A stretch of 20,171 nt of DNA, taken from IMG/VR virus record IMGVR_UViG_3300047550_002271, positions 1 to 20,171 of that record; one strand, 5' to 3'. A program made the translations under genes and the position numbers. A model generated the notes under the pieces. That model made no database searches. It was given only the letters and a program-made list of their open reading frames with translations, and had not been told where the DNA came from. Every line of letters starts with the position of its first letter. Position 1 is the stretch's first letter. The DNA comes from a virus. Positions 8,215 through 14,324 of the stretch are shown here, piece after piece.

Positions 8215-8609
8215 AAAACATCCTACGCAAACTGCAACTCTTCGACGGCATCTGGTCTATCCCTGTCGTCTTCTTCCTGTTCCTTCTCGCCGGGTCTTAC
8301 AGCTCGGAGTACTTTGGTGACGGACTCATCTCCATCGAGTACATTCAGCAAGTAATTCTCGCCGCACTTATACTAATTTTTGGTAACTTTGTGGTATTCC
8401 TTGGCGGGTACTTTAACTTCAGAGGTTTGCAGAATTACTTCTACTCAAGCCGCGCCAAGAGTGACTTAGATTATACATCAACGCCATGGCAAAGAATCGT
8501 ATTATATGTCTGTGTTTACTTTGGACTCTTCTTGTGCTTCCTGTTTATCCTATGGCTTATAATGACGGCTACTGTGTCCGTGTCAATGCCGCCTCTTACG
8601 TTGGAGTAA
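8211..8609 (+). CDS. Three-helix membrane protein, holin candidate
   Basis: 132 aa. Hydrophobic segments lie at residues about 14-28 (IWSIPVVFFLFLLAG), 45-67 (IQQVILAALILIFGNFVVFLGGY) and 95-118 (IVLYVCVYFGLFLCFLFILWLIM), with a charged linker between the second and third. Three membrane helices, small size and a position directly before the endolysin fit a phage holin, the inner-membrane pore former that times lysis. The start overlaps the previous stop (ATGA). The last 124 nt also encode the N terminus of the endolysin in another frame, so the third holin helix and the endolysin export signal come from the same DNA. Other phage membrane proteins are possible, so the holin role is a contextual inference. 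Confidence 0.7.
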   Translation: MKNILRKLQLFDGIWSIPVVFFLFLLAGSYSSEYFGDGLISIEYIQQVILAALILIFGNFVVFLGGYFNFRGLQNYFYSSRAKSDLDYTSTPWQRIVLYVCVYFGLFLCFLFILWLIMTATVSVSMPPLTLE

Positions 8610-9061
8610 AGGAGAAGGGAGGAAACAATCAGGGCTTCAACGACTGGGAGCTTCAGAAGATGATGTCCGCTGTCGGGTGGAAGCCCGGCTATGCTTGGTG
8701 TGCGTTCTTTGTCCGCGCCATACTCGATGACTGCGGCGTGGAGAATAAGATATCGGGATGGTCACCCTCGGCCTATAACAAGAAGGATGTAATCTTTACT
8801 GACGGAAGGTTCTATCAAACCTACAGCGGTAGGGACGTGCTTGTTATGACCCTGTCGTATTCAAAGTTCAAGAACACAGCAAGGTACAAAGGCATCGGGC
8901 ATACCGGGATTGTGGATCAGATTGGAGAGCATTCGATAAGAACTATCGAGGGTAACACCAACGAGAGAGGGTCGCGTGATTCCCGGTCAAGGGATGGCGT
9001 GTACATCAAGATTCGTCCCCTGTCTAAGAACATCCACATTACAAGGTGGAAAAAGGGGTAA
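8486..9061 (+). CDS. Endolysin, CHAP-type cysteine peptidase/amidase with export signal
   Basis: 191 aa. Residues 1-24 resemble a signal or signal-anchor sequence: basic MAKNR, hydrophobic IICLCLLWTLLVLPVYPMA, possible cleavage after PMA. Residues about 36-180 look like a CHAP-like domain: catalytic Cys72 in YAWCAFFV, His139 in GIGHTGIV, and Glu155/Asn157 in IEGNTN, with the spacing expected of CHAP/NlpC-type peptidoglycan hydrolases. Such enzymes cut peptide or amide bonds in the cell wall at lysis. The export signal implies Sec-dependent delivery, as in SAR or secreted endolysins, with the holin controlling timing. The start at 8486 lies inside the holin candidate gene; a later start would lose the export signal but keep the domain. 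A palindrome follows the stop. Exact bond specificity cannot be read. Confidence 0.85.
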   Translation: MAKNRIICLCLLWTLLVLPVYPMAYNDGYCVRVNAASYVGVKEKGGNNQGFNDWELQKMMSAVGWKPGYAWCAFFVRAILDDCGVENKISGWSPSAYNKKDVIFTDGRFYQTYSGRDVLVMTLSYSKFKNTARYKGIGHTGIVDQIGEHSIRTIEGNTNERGSRDSRSRDGVYIKIRPLSKNIHITRWKKG

Positions 9062-9088
9062 ACAAAAGTGGGGACAAATTGTCCCCAC
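9060..9088 (-). terminator. Terminator of the 353-aa gene (perfect palindrome between convergent genes)
   Basis: GTGGGGACAA (9068-9077) and TTGTCCCCAC (9079-9088) form a perfect 10-bp inverted repeat with one central base, so the realistic hairpin is 8 bp with a 5-nt loop. Read on the - strand it is followed by TTTTGTTTA, the usual intrinsic terminator form. On the + strand, after the endolysin, no T-run follows. Confidence 0.7.
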
Positions 9089-9111
9089 CATTGCACAATC
9101 TAAATCACACA

Positions 9112-10173
9112 CTAGAACAACCCTTCGGTGTATTTTTCAAGGCTGTAGATGCGCCCTGCATTCTCGTTCTTGCCCCCGGCAGGAGAGAACTCAGCGTAGG
9201 CAACGATCTGCGCCTCGTAGCTTAGGCTTGGATTATAGGTCAGGGTCTTGGTGTTGTTATCCCAAGTGTTTGTGGTTCCTGACACTACCTTAATTGTTGA
9301 GTCGGCCATAGGATTGATTCCGATGTTGAGCGTACTTCCGTACACGTTGTCCACCACCGTTCCTGGGCCGTTGTTCAGTCTGTATAACCAGATGTAACCA
9401 TCGTAGGTCTTATCAAACGAGTTGATAAGGGTCTTGTAGTCGAAGGTCTGCGCGTCTTGTCCGTTGATGTAGAACACGCTCTTGATTTGGTCTGCACCGA
9501 TATGCTCGATGTCCATAGCAATGTTGTTGATGTGGGTATCAGAGTCGGTTACTACGCGGTTGTAAGTCCAGCGTGTCTTGTAGATGAACTCCTCCATGGT
9601 CATGTTAGCCACCTGAAGGAATTCAGAACGGCGCAGACGGCGCTTAGGAGTGATTGCGTAGCGTGATGTCCAGGCAACCATTGGCTTACCATCGGGGCCT
9701 TTCTTTACAAGACGAGACTTGTATCCGATGCGAATCATAGGGTCTTTCATATCGTCTACCACTCCCTTCCATACGGTTTCATACGGCTCAAGGAGGTACT
9801 CAAACCCGGCATCTGTTGCCTGAATCTGTGACCATACGTAGTACACGTTCTGCCCAGCAAGTGTGCTTGGAGCCTCGTGCTTAACGAACTGACCGGGGCG
9901 AGTGAGAACGGCTGTTCCTTCCTCGTTGATTCCCTCGTAGATGTACCCGGCCTGATGGATGGAGTTGGCAAGGTAGTTCAGTGGATACATTCCGAATGCG
10001 TCTGTCTTCGGATCATCGAACCCAAGGGTGTAGTACACGCGGGTGGGGGAGGACGAGATGTCTGTAACCTCGTAGATCCACGCCTGACGCTGTGTGCGGG
10101 TCTTGATTTGACCATCGAACTGACCTAATTCTTCGGGCAGTTCTAATACTTCTAGTGCTTTCTGTAATGACAT
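9112..10173 (-). CDS. Hypothetical 353-aa protein, separately transcribed
   Basis: The family is not recognised. There is no signal peptide, membrane helix or cysteine motif. The N-terminal ~150 residues are aromatic-rich and mixed (DPKTDAFGMYPLNYLANS; NVYYVWSQIQATDAGFEY). The middle has a basic patch (RYAITPKRRLRRSEFLQVAN) followed by a helix (MTMEEFIYKTRW), and the C-terminal ~100 residues look like a beta domain (STIKVVSGTTNTWDNNTKTLTYNPSLSYEAQIVAYAEF). It lies alone between a promoter (10208-10215) and a terminator (9060-9088), and another terminator closes the unit upstream, so it is a monocistronic unit running against the neighbouring virion genes. A long A-rich leader (about 34 nt) precedes the ATG. 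This arrangement would suit an abundantly made protein such as a structural or decoration protein, but that is inference. Confidence 0.75.
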   Translation of the reverse strand: MSLQKALEVLELPEELGQFDGQIKTRTQRQAWIYEVTDISSSPTRVYYTLGFDDPKTDAFGMYPLNYLANSIHQAGYIYEGINEEGTAVLTRPGQFVKHEAPSTLAGQNVYYVWSQIQATDAGFEYLLEPYETVWKGVVDDMKDPMIRIGYKSRLVKKGPDGKPMVAWTSRYAITPKRRLRRSEFLQVANMTMEEFIYKTRWTYNRVVTDSDTHINNIAMDIEHIGADQIKSVFYINGQDAQTFDYKTLINSFDKTYDGYIWLYRLNNGPGTVVDNVYGSTLNIGINPMADSTIKVVSGTTNTWDNNTKTLTYNPSLSYEAQIVAYAEFSPAGGKNENAGRIYSLEKYTEGLF

Positions 10174-10207
10174 ATATTGATTGGTTTAATTAACGTAATA
10201 TGCGTGG

Positions 10208-10215
10208 CAAATTTA
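10208..10215 (-). promoter_or_regulatory. Promoter -7 element (TAAATTTG) of the 353-aa gene
   Basis: TAAATTTG on the - strand, 34 nt before the ATG at 10173. Nineteen nt upstream is a T-run (TTT) rather than TTG; this run is the tail of the preceding terminator. The intervening leader contains an A/T-rich block (TTAATTAAACCAATCAATAT) typical of Bacteroidota translation starts. Confidence 0.5.
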
Positions 10216-10231
10216 TGCAACTTTCTTGAAT

Positions 10232-10264
10232 AAAAAAAATGGGAACCACGTTAGATTCCCATTT
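10232..10264 (-). terminator. Intrinsic terminator after the spanin-like genes
   Basis: On the - strand, AAATGGGAA (10264-10256) pairs with TTCCCATTT (10245-10237) around a 10-nt loop, followed by a run of T (eight T at 10239-10232). It is the cleanest intrinsic terminator in the window. It ends the 11017-10288 unit and its T-run abuts the next promoter. Confidence 0.85.
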
Positions 10265-10287
10265 CAACAATAAACAACTATAACAAC

Positions 10288-10704
10288 TTAGAACACATAA
10301 AAGAATAATGCTGCTGCGGAAGTTACAATGGTTGTACACTTCCAAAATATCTTCTTTCTCTTCTCGGACTTCTGCTCCTTCCGGGCCTCGGCATACTGAG
10401 CCTGTAAGAATTCAATCTCTGCTTCCTGATTCTTCCTGATCGTGGTGCATAGCTTACCATTCTCAAGGGCAAGGTCGAGTGCCTGTTGAGACGCTGTGAG
10501 TTGGTCACGGAGCATCTTGATGCGCTCTGACCGGGCCTCCATGGTAATCTTGTTGTTGCGGATGGTTTCAGCGGCGGCTGATACAACCTCTTGGGCTTCT
10601 CGGTTTAACTGAGGTGTATCAGTTACTTGGGATGAGGCGACCGTTGCGGTACTCATCAAGAAGATAATTCCAAGAGCTAATGTAAAGAGTCTTGAGTGAA
10701 TCAT
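10288..10704 (-). CDS. Secreted coiled-coil protein with C-terminal membrane helix, spanin-like partner
   Basis: 138 aa from the Met at 10704; an in-frame ATG at 10731 would add nine residues (MFHEYPECP) that spoil the signal peptide, so the inner start is preferred. It starts with a Sec-type signal (MIHSRLFTLALGIIFLMSTATVASS), then a periplasmic coiled coil (about residues 35-110, e.g. ERIKMLRDQLTASQQALDLALENG), a lysine-rich stretch and a terminal hydrophobic helix (CTTIVTSAAALFFYVF). It overlaps the upstream gene out of frame by 86 nt, an arrangement seen in Rz/Rz1-type spanin pairs that disrupt the outer membrane at lysis. Unlike Rz1, it has a C-terminal helix and no lipobox. The spanin role is inferred from topology, overlap and phage context. 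Confidence 0.6.
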   Translation of the reverse strand: MIHSRLFTLALGIIFLMSTATVASSQVTDTPQLNREAQEVVSAAAETIRNNKITMEARSERIKMLRDQLTASQQALDLALENGKLCTTIRKNQEAEIEFLQAQYAEARKEQKSEKRKKIFWKCTTIVTSAAALFFYVF

Positions 10705-11017
10705 TGGACATTCGGGGTATTCGTGAAACAAATTTTTGTGACTTGGCTATGCGCTCCTGTTCGGCAAGGAACTGCTGTTGGTCTTGCACCATGAATGAGT
10801 CAAGGGCGGCCTTGGTTGCGGCTATGACCACGGTGTTGGAGTCCATCTGTGCTTGGTACTCCTTGTTAATCTCGTGTAGCCTCTCGATGGCTATGTTCTC
10901 ATTCTCGGAGTTCTTCTCGACCGTCCCCATGTGGAAGACGAGGAAGAACACTCCGCATAAGATCACAACGGACAGGCCGAGGATGATCAGGGTGTAGATG
11001 TTTTTGGTCTTTTCCAT
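10619..11017 (-). CDS. N-anchored periplasmic coiled-coil protein, i-spanin-like
   Basis: 132 aa. An N-terminal membrane anchor (residues about 8-29, TLIILGLSVVILCGVFFLVF) follows a short basic start (MEKTKN). The rest is predicted periplasmic and helical (ENENIAIERLHEINKEYQAQ; AAKAALDSF-type segments) and ends with LKTLYISSWNYLLDEYRNG. Type II topology with a coiled coil matches inner-membrane spanins (Rz-like), and the overlapping downstream gene fits a partner. A TAACTTTG element lies 4 nt before the ATG, so the transcript may be leaderless. Alternative: any phage membrane-anchored coiled-coil protein. Confidence 0.6.
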   Translation of the reverse strand: MEKTKNIYTLIILGLSVVILCGVFFLVFHMGTVEKNSENENIAIERLHEINKEYQAQMDSNTVVIAATKAALDSFMVQDQQQFLAEQERIAKSQKFVSRIPRMSNDSLKTLYISSWNYLLDEYRNGRLIPSN

Positions 11018-11021
11018 TATT

Positions 11022-11029
11022 CAAAGTTA
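11022..11029 (-). promoter_or_regulatory. Possible -7 element (TAACTTTG) upstream of the spanin-like pair
   Basis: TAACTTTG matches TAnnTTTG and lies 4 nt before the ATG at 11017. No -33 box is visible. Just upstream is a direct repeat GACCTGGGA-a-GACCTGGGA (11033-11051) of unknown role. Confidence 0.3.
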
Positions 11030-11063
11030 GCATATCCCAGGTCTTCCCAGGTCGGTGGGTCTA

Positions 11064-11603
11064 TCATTTTTTTAGTTCTCTTATCTTGTCCTTATACTCG
11101 TATATCAATTCCTTTATCTTGTCAAGCGGGAGGCTCAGTCGTCCATTGCGGATGGATTTCAGTTCCTCCAACTTCGTCTTGCCAATTCGCTTCTCGATGC
11201 CGATGGCGTACTCAAGCAAGTTACCATGCTTGTGCTGGTTACACGATACGCACTGTCCATGTACGTTCCATTCGTGGAACCTTAGGTTTGGATAAGACCC
11301 CACGGAGTAGTAGTGTCCGGCATCATACTTCCCTTGCAATGGCCGACCACAACTGATGCAACCCTTCCCCTGATCTCTGACCCGGATGAATTGGTTGAAC
11401 ACCTGTTGTAGTTCCTTGCGCCATTGGGAGACGGACTTGTTCCGCTCCTTTACTTCCTTGAGTTCTCTCTTTATCTTCTTATCCTTCTGCTTGGAGGAAT
11501 AGGTGAGCATACACTCGATATTCTCACACGTTGCTTGCATCGTGCTGTACTTCGGAATAAACTCCTGTCTACAGATTTTGCACTTCTTATTCCTCACCTT
11601 CAT
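11064..11603 (-). CDS. ninG: NinG (Rap) recombination nuclease
   Basis: 179 aa, matching the lambda NinG/Rap family, a Holliday-junction endonuclease that supports phage recombination. An N-terminal zinc finger is visible (C8, C11, C26, C31), followed by a charged helix (residues 36-60) with the linker SVSQWRKELQQVFNQFIRVRD. The HNH-like core then has C82/C85 (GCISCGR), H97 (YDAGHYYSVG), N113 and H115 (WNVHGQC), C118/C121 (QCVSCNQH), H124 and N128, the family signature. The C terminus is helical and basic. Length is close to that of lambda NinG (about 200 aa). It sits in a run of small - strand genes with another Nin-type gene and a PD-(D/E)XK nuclease, forming a recombination/replication region. 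Confidence 0.92.
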   Translation of the reverse strand: MKVRNKKCKICRQEFIPKYSTMQATCENIECMLTYSSKQKDKKIKRELKEVKERNKSVSQWRKELQQVFNQFIRVRDQGKGCISCGRPLQGKYDAGHYYSVGSYPNLRFHEWNVHGQCVSCNQHKHGNLLEYAIGIEKRIGKTKLEELKSIRNGRLSLPLDKIKELIYEYKDKIRELKK

Positions 11604-11611
11604 ACTCTATC

Positions 11612-11890
11612 TTATTTTGCGGTCGGCTTCCAGTCTGCCTGTTCTTTAGCCAAGTTTGCCTTGACGGTTTCCTTGAGAGTCTCAACACAGAACGCAACCG
11701 ATTCCTTGTAGTCTTCAAAGTGTTCATTGAATTGTTTTTCATCGATTTCCACGTCAAAGGTAGTGATTCCGTTCGTGGTACGCAAGACCGTGAACGTCCA
11801 TTCCTTGTTTTTAATACCGGGGAATGACATTGTAATTGTTCCTTGAAAGTGTTCCACTTGCTTGGATGGCTTGTTAGAGATGTTGATCAT
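11612..11890 (-). CDS. Hypothetical 92-aa protein
   Basis: Family not recognised. Predicted beta-rich N-terminal half (GTITMSFPGIKNKEWTFTVLRTTNGITTFDVEID) and a helical C-terminal half (FNEHFEDYKESVAFCVETLKETVKANLAKEQ). No export signal or metal motif. Its start overlaps the stop of the upstream gene (ATGA at 11887-11890), and ninG begins 8 nt after its stop, so it belongs to the ninG transcript. Role unknown. Confidence 0.7.
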   Translation of the reverse strand: MINISNKPSKQVEHFQGTITMSFPGIKNKEWTFTVLRTTNGITTFDVEIDEKQFNEHFEDYKESVAFCVETLKETVKANLAKEQADWKPTAK

Positions 11891-12102
11891 AGTTTTATGT
11901 TATAGTTGTTAATGATTTCATAGAATTGTTCGTACACCTCATTGTACGCCTCCCACTTCTTCTCGTCATGGGTGTCGTACTTTACCTTGCCTCTGAGGTA
12001 CTCTCTGACCCCATCGAGGGCTATCCTCATGTCGAGAGCCTTGTTGCATAGTTCGTATTCGGACTGGTCTTCGGGTAGATTGAATTCAAGTATTGCTTTC
12101 AT
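11887..12102 (-). CDS. Small conserved phage protein (MKAILEFNLPED type)
   Basis: 71 aa. The opening MKAILEFNLPEDQSEYELC and a helical remainder with a C-terminal 'FYEIINNYNIKL' match a pattern I know from small proteins of many tailed phages (K.[IT]LEFNLPED..E.......D....L....) whose function is not established. No motif suggests an enzyme. It overlaps both neighbours by ATGA-type junctions (11887-11890 and 12099-12102), so translation is coupled through the cluster. Confidence 0.75.
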   Translation of the reverse strand: MKAILEFNLPEDQSEYELCNKALDMRIALDGVREYLRGKVKYDTHDEKKWEAYNEVYEQFYEIINNYNIKL

Positions 12103-12296
12103 GGTCGTTTTTTTATTTTAATAACCTGTTTGTCTCTTTCGTATTCCTCTTTACTTATCAACCACCAGTCTGCACCCAAATAACTATGATACCATATAGA
12201 TATGGGGTCGTATTTACCACGTCTTTGTTCAAGAGTACATTTAAAACATCGTTCTTTATGGAACATTCTATAGTACCATCTGCGTATTGCTTTCAT
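12099..12296 (-). CDS. Hypothetical small basic protein
   Basis: 65 aa, strongly basic (MKAIRRWYYRMFHKERCFKC; IKIKKRP) with a single CxxC-like pair (C17, C20) and an aromatic centre (ISIWYHSYLGADWWLISKEEY). Family not recognised. The start has a full Shine-Dalgarno sequence (AGGAGGTGA, 6 nt from GGAGG to the ATG), unusual in this window, located in the last codons of the upstream lipoprotein gene, with an ATGA overlap. Role unknown. Confidence 0.65.
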   Translation of the reverse strand: MKAIRRWYYRMFHKERCFKCTLEQRRGKYDPISIWYHSYLGADWWLISKEEYERDKQVIKIKKRP

Positions 12297-12502
12297 TGCT
12301 CACCTCCTTTTGTTATCCTCACCATATGTCCGGTTCGGTGGTTTATTAGGAACTCAATCGAGTCAACGGCAACTATTGACAAGGATGCGTGGTTGTCGCA
12401 GTTGTAGTCCTTGAATTGAATCCTGTTGACTTGCTCTTGTGTTTGATACTCATCGCACCCGCACAATGCGAGGCATAAGATAAATGCTGTTAGTTTACTC
12501 AT
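12293..12502 (-). CDS. Small lipoprotein
   Basis: 69 aa from the Met at 12502. An ATG at 12565 would add 21 residues and cause a 71-nt overlap, whereas the chosen start gives a clean signal peptide and an 8-nt overlap. N terminus MSKLTAFILCLALCGC: a hydrophobic core with a lipobox-like end (Cys at residue 16 as lipidated residue), then a short polar mature part (DEYQTQEQVNRIQFKDYN) with a beta-like stretch (HASLSIVAVDSIEFLINHRTG). A membrane-attached lipoprotein in the envelope is the likely product; such small phage lipoproteins sometimes act in superinfection exclusion or lysis, but nothing specific can be read here. Confidence 0.65.
   Translation of the reverse strand: MSKLTAFILCLALCGCDEYQTQEQVNRIQFKDYNCDNHASLSIVAVDSIEFLINHRTGHMVRITKGGEQ
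12303..12311 (-). promoter_or_regulatory. Canonical Shine-Dalgarno site
   Basis: AGGAGGTGA on the - strand, a near-perfect complement of the 16S 3' end, just before the ATG at 12296. It overlaps the codons for KGGE of the upstream gene. Most other starts here have no such site. Confidence 0.55.
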
Positions 12503-12938
12503 GAAAGTATGTATTAAAAAATTGTTTTGGTATATCCGCGTGGGGCAAGTTAACGTACTTAGCATCGCCCCCTGTCTTGTTTATCTGCTCTGCTACGGGT
12601 CGCATACTCTTGTTGCTCGTCCCCCAGTTTCTGTTGTTGTACATCATGTGAGTGTTTACTCCGTACTCTACCGATACAAACTTCTCCCGTGTGCTTGGGT
12701 CAATCAGTCCCACAAATGCGTAGTCCTTTCTGTAGTTCTTTAGAACGTCCAAGCCCCCGGCACTAAACCCGATGAGGGCAGTTGTCTTGGGGTCGTAATA
12801 CGTTGGCAATGGTGTGCTGTATGGATAGATTAGTATCTCGTATCGAGACCACATCCACTCCGGGATTTGTTTGTCCATCCAATCGGGCGTGGCGTAGTAC
12901 ATCCCGCCCCAAATGATTATTGTGCAGATACTATTCAT
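12495..12938 (-). CDS. Small alpha/beta-hydrolase-like protein
   Basis: 147 aa from the Met at 12938; the longer start at 12965 would give a 35-nt overlap, while 12938 gives the 8-nt overlap also seen at two other junctions. A first strand and turn resembling an oxyanion segment (ICTIIIWGGMYY), then the nucleophile elbow G-F-S-A-G (Ser59 in ALIGFSAGGLDVL), Asp80 (FVGLIDPS) and His133 (NLPHADIPKQFF) follow in the Ser-Asp-His order of alpha/beta-hydrolases. The protein is much shorter than most of that fold (about 250-300 aa), so it is a minimal version. The substrate could be a lipid, acyl or sugar ester; it is not predicted to be secreted. It sits between a four-helix membrane protein and a lipoprotein, so an envelope-related role is possible but inferred. 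Confidence 0.65.
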   Translation of the reverse strand: MNSICTIIIWGGMYYATPDWMDKQIPEWMWSRYEILIYPYSTPLPTYYDPKTTALIGFSAGGLDVLKNYRKDYAFVGLIDPSTREKFVSVEYGVNTHMMYNNRNWGTSNKSMRPVAEQINKTGGDAKYVNLPHADIPKQFFNTYFHE

Positions 12939-13332
12939 GGCTATGTAGGGACAGCTTGTCCCCATTATTTATTTTTCTGATACGTTTCACTAGATATATG
13001 TGGAACAATATAGGAACTATTACACAAAATATTACAGACGCCGCTGTATAGTTGATTCCTATGGGGTAGAATAGGCACAGGAATATCTGACAAAGCATAA
13101 ACACGTCGTCGCAATTGTTTTCAAAGGTGCCGCCGCCAAAAAAGAATAGCACCATGACTAGATATGCTATCTTAAACCGATGGAATCTACGCGCCTTGTC
13201 TATCATATACGCCCAAACTAGGGGTATGACAAGGATGTAAACTATTACGTTCAGTTCGTTGTAGGTTATGCCTAACATCTTGGCGCCGTTGTACAGGGCG
13301 CTTGCTACAATTTCAAATGTGGTCCGTATCAT
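12931..13332 (-). CDS. Four-helix membrane protein, unknown
   Basis: 133 aa with hydrophobic segments at residues about 27-43 (LNVIVYILVIPLVWAYM), 54-67 (FKIAYLVMVLFFFGGG), 78-95 (VFMLCQIFLCLFYPIG) and 98-114 (AASVIFCVIVPILFHIYL), and basic loops (DKARRFHRFK; VKRIRKINNGDK). Family not recognised. It overlaps the upstream gene by ATGA (13329-13332) and the downstream hydrolase gene by 8 nt. A phage membrane protein of the early region, perhaps modifying the host envelope; inference only. Confidence 0.65.
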   Translation of the reverse strand: MIRTTFEIVASALYNGAKMLGITYNELNVIVYILVIPLVWAYMIDKARRFHRFKIAYLVMVLFFFGGGTFENNCDDVFMLCQIFLCLFYPIGINYTAASVIFCVIVPILFHIYLVKRIRKINNGDKLSLHSHE

Positions 13333-13763
13333 GTTGTTTCAATTTGTTCGTTAGGGTCTGGTATGTAAATGTCTAGCGTCTCGGCAGCAAACTGCTTGAC
13401 ATGTTCAATGTAGTCAATAAACTCGCCCGTGGCTAGTTCAGAGGTCTTGCGCGGTATGCGCATCACCTCTCCTGTGCTAGGGTCTGTTAACTCAGAAAAC
13501 AGGAACCGGCACTTTAGAAACTCGTGTGTCAAGTCCCTGTCCACGTCGTGCCCTAGTTCTCTGAGCCTGTCTGCAATCATGGCCACGACAACGCCCCAGT
13601 AGTACGCGTTCTGTACGTCCGACCGGAAGCGTTTCTTTGGCTTCACTTCGATGGTCACAGCCAAGTCCTTGTCACGGGACATGGCTCTGACCTCCTCTTC
13701 GAAGAGGGGGCGGTCGTAGATCCGCAACGCCCCCTGTGGTGTAATTACTGCATTGTGTTTCAT
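13329..13763 (-). CDS. NinB-like recombination protein
   Basis: 144 aa from the Met at 13763, which follows a GGAGGG sequence and forms an ATGA overlap; an ATG at 13775 would add four residues (MEGR). The pattern RSDVQNAYYWGVVVAMIADRL near residues 47-67 and IPRKTSELATGEFIDYIEHV then IPDPNE at the end match the NinB family as I know it from phages (R...Q..YYWG...., STT.L....F..Y...., IPDP). NinB (lambda Orf-type) helps load recombinase onto single-stranded DNA. The neighbourhood (NinG and a PD-(D/E)XK nuclease) agrees. The match is from pattern memory, so moderate confidence. Confidence 0.7.
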   Translation of the reverse strand: MKHNAVITPQGALRIYDRPLFEEEVRAMSRDKDLAVTIEVKPKKRFRSDVQNAYYWGVVVAMIADRLRELGHDVDRDLTHEFLKCRFLFSELTDPSTGEVMRIPRKTSELATGEFIDYIEHVKQFAAETLDIYIPDPNEQIETT

Positions 13764-13999
13764 TCTACCCTCCATATGCGCACGCCTGTCACGTACAGCT
13801 TGGTGTAAAAGTTATACCTCTTGTTTTTCTTTTTGTAGTACGAAGCCGCGCTTGCTATCGTGTTCCGAGTCTTGTCCGGAGTCTTTGTGTCTCTGACAAA
13901 GAAAGAGTCTCCTACCTCCATGTCGGCAAATGGATACTTTTTTGTTGAGCGCTTTGCGCGTGCGGGTATGGCTATACCCTTTTGGATTGTTATTTTCAT
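13760..13999 (-). CDS. Small conserved phage protein (YPFADMEVGDSFFV type)
   Basis: 79 aa. It shows the arrangement KYPFADMEVGDSFFV (residues about 21-35), a lysine-rich middle (YYKKKNKRYNFYTKLY) and a terminal VRIWRVE, which I recognise from short proteins common in tailed phages of many hosts (YPF..M.VGDSF.V, ....G.R.WR). Their function is not established; the basic character suggests nucleic acid contact. It overlaps both neighbours by ATGA (13760-13763 and 13996-13999). Confidence 0.75.
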   Translation of the reverse strand: MKITIQKGIAIPARAKRSTKKYPFADMEVGDSFFVRDTKTPDKTRNTIASAASYYKKKNKRYNFYTKLYVTGVRIWRVE

Positions 14000-14304
14000 T
14001 TGATGTCTGTTGTTTGTGATATAAACTTGTTTATTCTTTCTTGAAACTCAGAGGTAGTCATTTCCGTGATGCTATACCTCTTGAATATGTCTTCAAGATA
14101 CTCTTGCACCTGTTCGTCTGTGCGTTGTGATATGCTCATGGAGTTGTGTGTGTCTCCGGAGAACACCTTGACTATTTTAAGGTCTTCGGTAATCATTACG
14201 CACTCACAGGAGTATGAGTATTCACTAGTTGAAAAACAGAAGGGTAGTTTAACCTCTTCGGTGTCTACGGTTGTCAGTACTCTGACTCTTACTTGGATTG
14301 TCAT
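13996..14304 (-). CDS. Hypothetical 102-aa protein
   Basis: Family not recognised. The first half looks like a beta domain (IQVRVRVLTTVDTEEVKLPFCF; CECVMITEDLKIVKVFSGD) and the second half is helical (TDEQVQEYLEDIFKRYSITEMTTSEFQERINKFI). No export signal. It starts 20 nt after the stop of the nuclease gene with an A/C-rich leader (ACACAAACCAA) and overlaps the next gene by ATGA. Probably part of the recombination transcript. Confidence 0.65.
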   Translation of the reverse strand: MTIQVRVRVLTTVDTEEVKLPFCFSTSEYSYSCECVMITEDLKIVKVFSGDTHNSMSISQRTDEQVQEYLEDIFKRYSITEMTTSEFQERINKFISQTTDIK

Positions 14305-14324
14305 TTGGTTTGTGTATTGAATTA

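Noticed and set aside
11033-11051. Direct repeat GACCTGGGA twice between ninG and the spanin-like genes, as a terminator or attachment site
   Set aside because: Only 9 bases, no stable hairpin and no integrase nearby; noted with the promoter entry only.
11754-11762. TACCTTTG promoter-like element on the - strand
   Set aside because: It lies inside a small gene (TTFDVEIDE codons) with no -33 box and no gene start nearby.
12503-12565. Longer start for the small lipoprotein
   Set aside because: Would bury the signal peptide behind 21 residues and overlap the hydrolase gene by 71 nt.
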